From Caenorhabditis remanei (lineage: Eukaryota; Nematoda; Chromadorea; Rhabditida; Rhabditidae), in NCBI RefSeq assembly GCF_010183535.1, contig NW_026526045.1, positions 20,646-84,645 of the forward strand: a DNA stretch of 64,000 nucleotides, written 5' to 3'. How positions within the stretch are numbered: position 1 is the stretch's first letter; each line of letters opens with the position of its first letter. Position numbers and translations under genes: made by a program. Positions 10,425 through 18,953 of this stretch are shown piece after piece. The notes under the pieces were generated by a model. It was not told the DNA's origin. It was given only the letters and a program-made list of their open reading frames with translations, and ran no database searches.

Positions 10425-13400
10425 CGAAAATGTCTGTCGGACATTTTCTGAATACATTTTTTGAAGTACTCGAAAATGTCTGTCGGACATTTTCTGAATA
10501 CATGTTCCGAAGTATTCGAAAATGTCTGTCGGACATTTTCTGAATACATTTTTTGAAGTACTCGAAAATGTCTGTCGGACATTTTCTGAATACATTTTTG
10601 AAGTACTCGAAAATGTCTGTCGGACATTTTCTGAATACATTTTTTGAAGTACTCGAAAATGTCTGTCGGACATTTTCTGAATACATTTTTTGAAGTACTC
10701 GAAAATGTCTGTCGGACATTTTCTGAATACATGTTCCGAAGTACACAGTCTCCCATACTGCGAAAAAGAACTGCAAGGAACGTGAAGGCGATTTTTTCAC
10801 GTTTTAATTCAATTCTTTTATTTTTTGCACTGAAAATGCAGTTTTTTCAGGTTTTTAGACGACGCAATGGATGAAAAAAGGTCCCGTCCTACAGAATTGT
10901 AGAAAACAAAAATTCTCTATCTTATGAGCCAGAAAACGTGAAATTTGGTCTGAAATTCACTTTTTCTATACAGAAAAACTGATTTTCAGAATATCGAGAT
11001 TTTCTGCCACTTCATCCAATGTTTTTTTTTTCAAAAATTGTAACAGTTTTGGAGCATCCTAAAGAACATTATGTGCAAGTTTTATTAAAAAATGTTTTCT
11101 ACCGAAAAAGTTATACTCAATTTTCTGAAAATCAGTTTTTCTGTATAGAAAAAGTGAATTTCAGACCAAAATTCACAGTTTCCGACTCATAGATAGAGAA
11201 TTTTATTTTCTACAATTCTGTAGGACGGGACCTTTTTTCTTCCATTGCGCCGTCTAAAAACCTGAAAAGACTGCATTTTCAGTGCAAAAATAAAAGAATT
11301 GAATTAAAACGTGAAAAAAATCGCCTTCACGTTCCTTGCAGTTCTTTTTCGCAGTATGGGAGACTGTGAAGTACTCGAAAATGTCTGTCGGACATTTTCT
11401 GAATACATGTTCCGAAGTATTCGAAAATGTCTGTCGGACATTTTCTGAATACATGTTCCGAAGTACTCGAAAATGTCTGTCGGACATTTTCTGAATACAT
11501 GTTCCGAAGTACTCGAAAATGTCTGTCGGACATTTTCTGAATACATTTTTTGAAGTACTCGAAATGTCTGTCGGACATTTTCTGAATACATGTTCCGAAG
11601 TACTCGAAAATGTCTGTCGGACATTTTCTGAATACATGTTCCGAAGTACTCGAAAATGTCTGTCGGACATTTCTGAATACATGTTCCGAAGTACTCGAAA
11701 ATGTCTGTCGGACATTTTCTGAATACATGTTCCGAAGTACTCGAAAATGTCTGTCGGACATTTTCTGAATACATGTTCCGAAGTATTCGAAAATGTCTGT
11801 CGGACATTTTCTGAATACATTTTTTGAAGTACTCGAAAATGTCTGTCGGACATTTTCTGAATACATTTTTTGAAGTACTCGAAAATGTCTGTCGGACATT
11901 TTCTGAATACATTTTTTGAAGTACTCGAAAATGTCTGTCGGACATTTTCTGAATACATTTTTGAAGTACTCGAAAATGTCTGTCGGACATTTTCTGAATA
12001 CATTTTTGAAGTACTCGAAAATGTCTGTCGGACATTTTCTGAATACATTTTTTGAAGTACTCGAAAATGTCTGTCGGACATTTCTGAATACATTTTTTGA
12101 AGTACTCGAAAATGTCTGTCGGACATTTTCTGAATACATTTTTTGAAGTACTCGAAAATGTCTGTCGGACATTTTCTGAATACATTTTTTGAAGTACTCG
12201 AAAATGTCTGTCGGACATTTTCTGAATACATTTTTTGAAGTATTCGAAAATGTCTGTCGGACATTTCTGAATACATTTTTTGAAGTATTCGAAAATGTCT
12301 GTCGGACATTTTCTGAATACATTTTTTGAAGTACTCGAAAATGTCTGTCGGACATTTTCTGAATACATTTTTTGAAGTATTCGAAAATGTATGTCGGACA
12401 TTTTCTGAATACATTTTTTGAAGTACTCGAAAATGTCTGTCGGACATTTTCTGAATACATTTTTTGAAGTACTCGAAAATGTCTGTCGGACATTTTCTGA
12501 ATACATTTTTTGAAGTACTCGAAAATGTCTGTCGGACATTTTCTGAATACATTTTTGAAGTATCGAAAATGTCTGTCGGACATTTTCTGAATACATGTTC
12601 CGAAGTACTCGAAAATGTCTGTCGGACATTTTCTGAATACAGGTTCCGAAGTACTCGAAAATGTCTGTCGGACATTTTCTGAATACATTTTTGAAGTACT
12701 CGAAAATGTCTGTCGGACATTTTCTGAATACATTTTTTGAAGTACTCGAAAATGTCTGTCGGACATTTTCTGAATACATGTTCCGAAGTACTCGAAAATG
12801 TCTGTCGGACATTTCTGAATACATGTTCCGAAGTACTCGAAAATGTCTGTCGGACATTTTCTGAATACATGTTCCGAAGTACTCGAAAATGTCTGTCGGA
12901 CATTTTCTGAATACATGTTCCGAAGTACTCGAAAATGTCTGTCGGACATTTTCTGATACATGTTCCGAGTACTCGAAAATGTCTGTCGGACATTTTCTGA
13001 ATACATGTTCCGAGTACTCGAAAATGTCTGTCGACATTTTCTGAATACATGTTCCGAAGTACTCGAAAATGTCTGTCGGACATTTTCTGAATACATGTTC
13101 CGAAGTACTCGAAAATGTCTGTCGGACATTTTCTGAATACATGTTCCGAAGTACTCGAAAAGGTCTGTCGGACATTTTCTGAATACATTTCCGAAGTACT
13201 CGAAAATGTCTGTCGACATTTCTGAATACATGTTCCGAAGTACTCGAAAATGTCTGTCGGACATTTTCTGAATACATGTTCCGAAGTATTCGAAAATGTC
13301 TGTCGGGACATTTTCTGAAATACATGTTCCGAAGTATTCGAAAATGTCTGTCGGACATTTTCTGAATACATTTTTTGAAGTACTCGAAAATGTCTGTCGG

Positions 13401-14095
13401 ACATTTTCTGAATACATTTTTTGAAGTACTCGAAAATGTCTGTCGGACATTTCTGAATACATGTTCCGAAGTACTCGAAAATGTCTGTCGGACATTTTCT
13501 GAATACATGTTCCGAAGTATTCGAAAATGTCTGTCGGACATTTTCTGAATACATTTTTTGAAGTACTCGAAAATGTCTGTCGGACATTTTCTGAATACAT
13601 TTTTTGAAGTACTCGAAAATGTCTGTCGGACATTTTCTGAATACATTTTTTGAAGTACTCGAAAATGTCTGTCGGACATTTTCTGAATACATTTTTTGAA
13701 GTACTCGAAAATGTCTGTCGGTCATTTCTGAATACATTTTTGAAGTACTCGAAAATGTCTGTCGGACATTTCTGAATACATTTTTTGAAGTACTCGAAAA
13801 TGTCTGTCGGACATTTTCTGAATACATTTTTGAAGTACTCGAAAATGTCTGTCGGACATTTTCTGAATACATTTTTTGAAGTACTCGAAAATGTCTGTCG
13901 GACATTTTCTGAATACATTTTTGAAGTACTCGAAAATGTCTGTCGGACATTTTCTGAATACATTTTTTGAAGTACTCGAAAATGTCTGTCGGACATTTTC
14001 TGAATACATTTTTTGAAGTACTCGAAAATGTCTGTCGGACATTTTCTGAATACATTTTTTGAAGTACTCGAAAATGTCTGTCGGACATTTTCTGA
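10425..14095 (-). repeat. 46-bp satellite array, about 66 units, split by an insertion
   Basis: Units read GAAAATGTCTGTCGGACATT throughout. About 7 units lie before the foldback insertion (10745-11367) and about 59 after it. Two interleaved variants occur, one with TTTTTTGAAGTA and one with GTTCCGAAGTA. Unlike the array at 23032-26487, this one carries many single-base deletions and insertions (for example GACATTTCTGAATAC, CCGAGTACTCG, CTGATACATG), densest at 11560-13850. The very long minus-strand frames (up to 973 codons) are artefacts of a unit with no stop codon in any of three frames. Confidence 0.95.
10745..11367. mobile_element. Foldback (MITE-like) element inside the satellite
   Basis: The 623-bp element begins ACAGTCTCCCATACTGCG and ends with its reverse complement. 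The arms of roughly 245 bp (10745-10992 and 11122-11367) are nearly identical, with a loop of about 130 bp. The flanking satellite bases GAAGTAC are present on both sides (10738-10744 and 11368-11374), a likely 7-bp target duplication. The boundary is ambiguous by one base because the ends are palindromic. No coding capacity. Superfamily not assigned. Confidence 0.85.
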
Positions 14096-14171
14096 ACGGG
14101 ACACACACGGGAAGATATGAATGAAATAAGCGAGAAGGGGAGAGGGTAAAGAGCGAATTCACAGGGGGAGA

Positions 14172-17150
14172 TCATAGTCTAATAATTGAATGATTGAGAA
14201 GGGAGACAAATTCACCGGGAGAAAGGAACTTATGGGTATTACATGTGACAGAATTCCATAGGGGGATTGAATTAGAGAAAAAATCCTTAATATCAGGCCT
14301 AACACAAATTAAAGTCATGGGTCGTCTAGCCGAATTGGACAGTCTGACATACGACTGGATATTTGGTAAGTACGCTGCGCCGCATATAAATTTATAAAGT
14401 AAGATTAATTGAGATTTAAGTCTGCGATGGCGGACTGAGTAAATGTCGAGAATTTCGAGACGGTCGAGATATGAAGAATAAGGGATGTTGCATCGTTGTA
14501 GAACTTTTCTAGTGAATAATCTGAGTGGTTTTTCCAGTTTTTGAGACAGAACGCTAGAAGGTGAAGGAGAGTAAACAACAGAGCAATATTCAAGCAAGGG
14601 AAGAACATAGGTGTTGAAAAGATGTCTGTAGAGTGATAGAGATCTAGACTTGAAGGCTTTCAGCAGTTGATTACAGCGGAGTAAAGCTAGCGAGGATAAT
14701 TTGGAAATGTGAAGGTCGAATTTGAGATTAGAGTCGGTTAATAGACCCAAATCCCGTACTACTGTAGATTCGGAGATGGGGATGGAGTCTACATGAAATG
14801 GGTGACGAGAGTTTTCGGGACCTAGCCTAAGAAGAGAGGTTTTAGTGTGAGCTAACGGCAAAGCGTTGGCGGAGGCCCATTTGGATACTAGGTTTATACC
14901 GTGTTGGAGGAGAACTGGGTCATGGGAATACAATTTGATATCATCAGCAAAAGCGGCAAAATGAATGTTTGGTGGGAGTTTCAGGAGTAGGTCGTTTATG
15001 TAGATTAAGAATAATAGGGGACCTGATACAGTTCCTTGCGGAACACCCGAGGGAATAGGAGAAATTTTATTGTCTAGGGATCCGTTAACCATTACTGAGA
15101 AGGTGCGTTCTTTGAGGAAAGCTTCGAACCAGGAGATGTGAGGGTTTGACAGACCAAAGTTTGCAAGTTTTTTGAGCAAAATAATGTGATCTACCTTATC
15201 AAATGCTTTCTTGAAGTCAAAGAAGACAACGTCTAGAGAATGATGAGTTTTCAGGATTCTTCTATAGTTTGCGGTAGAGTAGACCAGGGAACTAGGACAG
15301 GAACGGCGGGCAAGAAATCCGTGCTGGTGGATGGAGAATCTGTGACCTAGGTCCGTTCTAATTTGACGGCAAAGTATTCTTTCAAAAATGCGGGCGAATG
15401 GATCGGTGAGCGTGATGGGACGATAGTTTTGCGGGGATGAGGGGTTCCCTTTTTTGAAAACTGGGATAATAGTCCCATGTTTCCAAGCGCTGGGGACAAC
15501 AGAGGACTCGAGGGATTCAGAATAAATGATGGAGAGAGGTAGGGCAAGGCTGGTGGCGCAGTTTTTGATTATGAAATAATTGGCTAGGTGAAGGGAGAAC
15601 CCACATTTTGGGGGAATTTTGGAGATGACTTGCTCGATTACCCAAGGGGAAAAAGTGTCTCTGGAAGACTGAGGGTGGGCGGGAGAAGAGGGGTTATTGG
15701 GAACCAAGGTAGGTGGAGAGTGGGTGCTAGTGTTGTAGTTGGAGAGGAATTCGGCAGCAAATATGGATGCTTTAGAGGAATCTGAAGTAATAAGGTCTGA
15801 GCCAATGGATAGATGGGGAATTGTAGACCTACATTTGAGCCGTTTATTGATTAAAGCAAGCGCTGATCTACTGTGGACGGTGGATAATATATGTTTTTCC
15901 CGGCGGAATAATTGTTTTTTGATGTCATGCTGAATTTTCTTTATGCGAGTTTGAAATTTACGCATTAAATCGGGCGCGGGAGTGGGTGACTTAAGGGCTT
16001 TTGAGTAGGAGAAGCGAACACGCTTGAGCTGTCTGGCAAGATTGGATGGACCACGGTGTTTGGTGGGAGGTATAGTGGGAGTGTGGGATAGAATTAAACT
16101 AGAAAGAATAGAGATGAATTTAGCGTACTTATCAGAGGGGGATGGGAGGGTACTAAAAACTATGTCCCAGTCGGTAGAGGCAAGCGCTGCGTTTAAAGCA
16201 CTAAAGTTACATTTTCGGTAATTTAGGCGGTTGGAGGGTTTATGCGCTTGGAGGGTGCTGATAGTATTAACATAAGGCGGGCTGAAAACACAGTGGATAG
16301 ATAGATGATCGGAATTCAGGAGAGGTGGGATTCTTTCAAGTTTGTAGATAGGAACGTCGTCAGAAGAGATGATGAGGTCCAGGATATTCGAGGATGTTGT
16401 ACCGAGTCTAGTGGGAAAAGTGATGTGTTGGGTGAGCCCACGCGAATTCAAGAAGCTTTGGAACTTATGGAGAGAAGGACGGTTAAGTCCCCAGGAGATT
16501 TCGGGAAAATTGAAGTCTCCCATGAGGAGACAAGAATCAAGGGGGAGAACTACGTTGAGATGATTCATGAGAGCTTCAGATTCAGAGACATGAAGGTCTG
16601 GAGGTCTGTAGACAGTGCAGAGGGTAAAAGGAGCAAATTTGTCAGAAAAAGAGTCAGAAGGAGCAATCATGCAAGCTAGTATTTCGGATTTGTGGAGGGG
16701 GTAGTGGAAAGAATTATTGATTTCTATTGGTGATACGGTAAAGATGGTTTTGGAGAGTATGGCGACTCCACCCCCTCTAGATTTATGATGGACGGCGGGA
16801 TCTCGATCAAACCTTGTGATGTTTATATCATGAGAAGAGAAAAGAGATGAAGGTACTGATTGATCAAGAAAGGTTTCAGTAAGTATTAGAAGGTGGTGTT
16901 CAGAAGATCGAAAGAAATCAATAATTAAGGAAATTTTGGAAAGGCTGGCGACGCTGCGTACGTTAGAGAGCACTATGTCGATTCGTATGTCAGACTGTTC
17001 AATGAGGCTAGCCGGAGAAGAGGAAGAAAGGTTGGAAACATCGGAAGAAGGAAGTGGTAAAAAAAAATTAGAGTGAGAAGTTAGAGGAGATGGAAATTGG
17101 CAAGAGAGTTGACAGGCGATTAGAGAAAAGGGCGAGGATTTTTGTTGAGT
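14172..17150 (-). CDS. LINE ORF2: endonuclease-reverse transcriptase, left copy
   Basis: The open frame is 992 codons from the first codon after an in-frame stop; 933 of them follow a GTG at 16973. Domains in order: an N-terminal AP-like endonuclease (ILTETFLD, RGGGVAILSK, GDFNFPEISW at about residue 211, SDHLSIHC), a linker, then reverse transcriptase (NYRPITLTDPFARIFERIL, DFKKAFDKVDH, SGVPQGTVSGPLLF, FADDIKLYS near residue 735) and a C-terminal thumb. The protein would nick target DNA and copy the element RNA in place. No ATG is in frame until well inside the endonuclease. The frame overlaps the end of ORF1 by 31 nt in the -1 frame, so translation probably depends on reinitiation or frameshifting. 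The motif set fits the CR1/Jockey group; a Sam/Frodo-like assignment is only a guess. Confidence 0.88.
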   Translation of the reverse strand, partial: TQQKSSPFSLIACQLSCQFPSPLTSHSNFFLPLPSSDVSNLSSSSPASLIEQSDIRIDIVLSNVRSVASLSKISLIIDFFRSSEHHLLILTETFLDQSVPSSLFSSHDINITRFDRDPAVHHKSRGGGVAILSKTIFTVSPIEINNSFHYPLHKSEILACMIAPSDSFSDKFAPFTLCTVYRPPDLHVSESEALMNHLNVVLPLDSCLLMGDFNFPEISWGLNRPSLHKFQSFLNSRGLTQHITFPTRLGTTSSNILDLIISSDDVPIYKLERIPPLLNSDHLSIHCVFSPPYVNTISTLQAHKPSNRLNYRKCNFSALNAALASTDWDIVFSTLPSPSDKYAKFISILSSLILSHTPTIPPTKHRGPSNLARQLKRVRFSYSKALKSPTPAPDLMRKFQTRIKKIQHDIKKQLFRREKHILSTVHSRSALALINKRLKCRSTIPHLSIGSDLITSDSSKASIFAAEFLSNYNTSTHSPPTLVPNNPSSPAHPQSSRDTFSPWVIEQVISKIPPKCGFSLHLANYFIIKNCATSLALPLSIIYSESLESSVVPSAWKHGTIIPVFKKGNPSSPQNYRPITLTDPFARIFERILCRQIRTDLGHRFSIHQHGFLARRSCPSSLVYSTANYRRILKTHHSLDVVFFDFKKAFDKVDHIILLKKLANFGLSNPHISWFEAFLKERTFSVMVNGSLDNKISPIPSGVPQGTVSGPLLFLIYINDLLLKLPPNIHFAAFADDIKLYSHDPVLLQHGINLVSKWASANALPLAHTKTSLLRLGPENSRHPFHVDSIPISESTVVRDLGLLTDSNLKFDLHISKLSSLALLRCNQLLKAFKSRSLSLYRHLFNTYVLPLLEYCSVVYSPSPSSVLSQKLEKPLRLFTRKVLQRCNIPYSSYLDRLEILDIYSVRHRRLKSQLILLYKFICGAAYLPNIQSYVRLSNSARRPMTLICVRPDIKDFFSNSIPLWNSVTCNTHKFLSPGEFVSLLNHSIIRL

Positions 17151-17845
17151 TTATATTCAATGTCGACCATGATGAACTTGGAGGATTTTTCTTTCAAGTT
17201 GTTGTCGTATACAAACTTGCGAGACTCGTACAATTTCTTCAGTTCCTCTCTCGTGAGATCTCTCCTAGCTCTTGGTCGGCTCTGGATAGAAGAGAGTGAC
17301 GGATCCGCGTTCTTGGCTTTGAAAAATCCATTCAGAAATTTGTCTCTCTCAGAATTCGATGCGAACTGCAACTTGAGAGGCCGGCATGCAGTTTTAGACG
17401 GATGGCGGTGGGCTTGAGATGGAGAGGGCAGTCCGTGCTTAGCGCTGAATGTTGAGAAGAATTCCAAGTCACGTTTCTCTTGTTCTGGATCATCCTTCGA
17501 GTCCGGGAATCTCTCGATGACGGCGCGGGTCGCTTTGTCCAGCATTTTGGCTGCTTCTTGCGCAATGGAAAGCGTAGAAAGTTGCTTTGGCAGGTTTTTA
17601 GAAGAGATTTCGGCGTAACTAGTAGGACGGCACTCATCGCCATTCGAGGAAGAAAAAGAGAAGACGTCGTTGTTTGAGTGGCAGAAGACAGGTTCCCCAA
17701 TGGCCGGGGGGTCCTGTGCCATGGGGCAAGCACTAGAGAGACGTTCACTTACTTTAGTGGAACAGGTTTCCATGAGGCAGGCTTGAAGTTCGTTGACTTG
17801 ACGAGTCAACTTGAGAACATGGTCATAAAGAGCACGATAGTCTTC
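17120..17845 (-). pseudogene. LINE ORF1 (RNA-binding, gag-like), 5' truncated left copy
   Basis: Identical at the protein level to residues 30 onward of the right-copy ORF1, from EDYRALYDHV to NKNPRPFL. The first ~29 codons are missing, replaced by 19-bp minisatellite. By chance the minisatellite supplies an ATG at 17866, giving a fused frame beginning MRTHTGN. The N-terminal part is coiled-coil-like (YDHVLKLTRQVNELQACL). The C-terminal part (LKLQFASNSERDKFLNGF, RARRDLTREELKKLYESR) resembles the basic RNA-binding segment of nematode LINE ORF1 proteins. No zinc knuckle is visible. ORF1 proteins coat the element RNA in the retrotransposition particle. Confidence 0.75.
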
Positions 17846-18016
17846 ATTCCCCGTGTGTGTCCTCATTCCCCGTGTGTGTCCTCATTCCCCGTGTGTGTCC
17901 TCATTCCCCGTGTGTGTCCTCATTCCCCGTGTGTGTCCTCATTCCCCGTGTGTGTCCTCATTCCCCGTGTGTGTCCTCATTCCCCGTGTGTGTCCTCATT
18001 CCCCGTGTGTGTCCTC
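17846..18016 (+). repeat. 19-bp minisatellite, nine exact copies
   Basis: 171 bp, nine perfect tandem copies of ATTCCCCGTGTGTGTCCTC. It sits at the centre between two oppositely oriented LINEs. The same core, CCCCGTGTGTGTCC, also appears once at each of the other two LINE breakpoints (8823-8838 and 14096-14110, reverse complement). Confidence 0.97.
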
Positions 18017-18143
18017 GTCTAGTGCACCCGCCCTCCCTATCCTCTGGTATTGATTTTCTTGGATCATATTCTGACCTATACTATATCTATATTCTGAACT
18101 TCTATTCTATATTCGCTGCTAAATATTTATTCCGAATTTGATC

Positions 18144-18953
18144 ATGCTGAATGGTAGGGGACCCCGTGTCAAACGGGCTCTCACTGAAACTGACTCGAAT
18201 GACGCCCCACCCAAATTTGTTGCCTACGAAGACTATCGTGCTCTTTATGACCATGTTCTCAAGTTGACTCGTCAAGTCAACGAACTTCAAGCCTGCCTCA
18301 TGGAAACCTGTTCCACTAAAGTAAGTGAACGTCTCTCTAGTGCTTGCCCCATGGCACAGGACCCCCCGGCCATTGGGGAACCTGTCTTCTGCCACTCAAA
18401 CAACGACGTCTTCTCTTTTTCTTCCTCGAATGGCGATGAGTGCCGTCCTACTAGTTACGCCGAAATCTCTTCTAAAAACCTGCCAAAGCAACTTTCTACG
18501 CTTTCCATTGCGCAAGAAGCAGCCAAAATGCTGGACAAAGCGACCCGCGCCGTCATCGAGAGATTCCCGGACTCGAAGGATGATCCAGAACAAGAGAAAC
18601 GTGACTTGGAATTCTTCTCAACATTCAGCGCTAAGCACGGACTGCCCTCTCCATCTCAAGCCCACCGCCATCCGTCTAAAACTGCATGCCGGCCTCTCAA
18701 GTTGCAGTTCGCATCGAATTCTGAGAGAGACAAATTTCTGAATGGATTTTTCAAAGCCAAGAACGCGGATCCGTCACTCTCTTCTATCCAGAGCCGACCA
18801 AGAGCTAGGAGAGATCTCACGAGAGAGGAACTGAAGAAATTGTACGAGTCTCGCAAGTTTGTATACGACAACAACTTGAAAGAAAAATCCTCCAAGTTCA
18901 TCATGGTCGACATTGAATATAAACTCAACAAAAATCCTCGCCCTTTTCTCTAA
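18144..18953 (+). CDS. LINE ORF1 (RNA-binding, gag-like), complete
   Basis: 269 codons from ATG 18144 (MLNGRGPRVKRALTETDSND); a TTG six bases upstream is also in frame but unnecessary. A coiled-coil-like helix lies at about residues 30-56, a serine-rich linker at about 60-120, and a helical region (AQEAAKMLDKATRAVIERF) follows. The basic C-terminal segment contains RPRARRDLTREELKKLYESR. There are no CCHC knuckles. The presumed role is binding LINE RNA and acting as chaperone during target-primed reverse transcription. The last 31 nt overlap the start of the ORF2 frame. It appears intact. Confidence 0.8.
   Translation: MLNGRGPRVKRALTETDSNDAPPKFVAYEDYRALYDHVLKLTRQVNELQACLMETCSTKVSERLSSACPMAQDPPAIGEPVFCHSNNDVFSFSSSNGDECRPTSYAEISSKNLPKQLSTLSIAQEAAKMLDKATRAVIERFPDSKDDPEQEKRDLEFFSTFSAKHGLPSPSQAHRHPSKTACRPLKLQFASNSERDKFLNGFFKAKNADPSLSSIQSRPRARRDLTREELKKLYESRKFVYDNNLKEKSSKFIMVDIEYKLNKNPRPFL

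Larger units (their letters stand above)
14096..17845 (-). mobile_element. CR1-like LINE, left copy, 5' and 3' truncated
   Basis: Minus-strand non-LTR retrotransposon with ORF1 (17120-17845) and ORF2 (14172-17150). It is nearly identical to the plus-strand copy at 18017-23031 but lacks the start of ORF1 and most of the 3' UTR. Its 5' break joins the 19-bp minisatellite directly (GATAGTCTTC then ATTCCCC). Its 3' UTR is cut after CATATCTTC and joined to CCCGTGTGTGTCCCG and then satellite. ORF2 is unbroken, so this is the best-preserved coding copy. Confidence 0.93.

Noticed and set aside
11254..14175. Giant minus-strand proteins of 791-973 residues
   Set aside because: They are the stop-free 46-bp satellite read in three frames, fused at the ends to LINE or foldback sequence.
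17846..18016. Telomere-related repeat
   Set aside because: The 19-bp unit is not TTAGGC-like and is flanked on both sides by LINE sequence.
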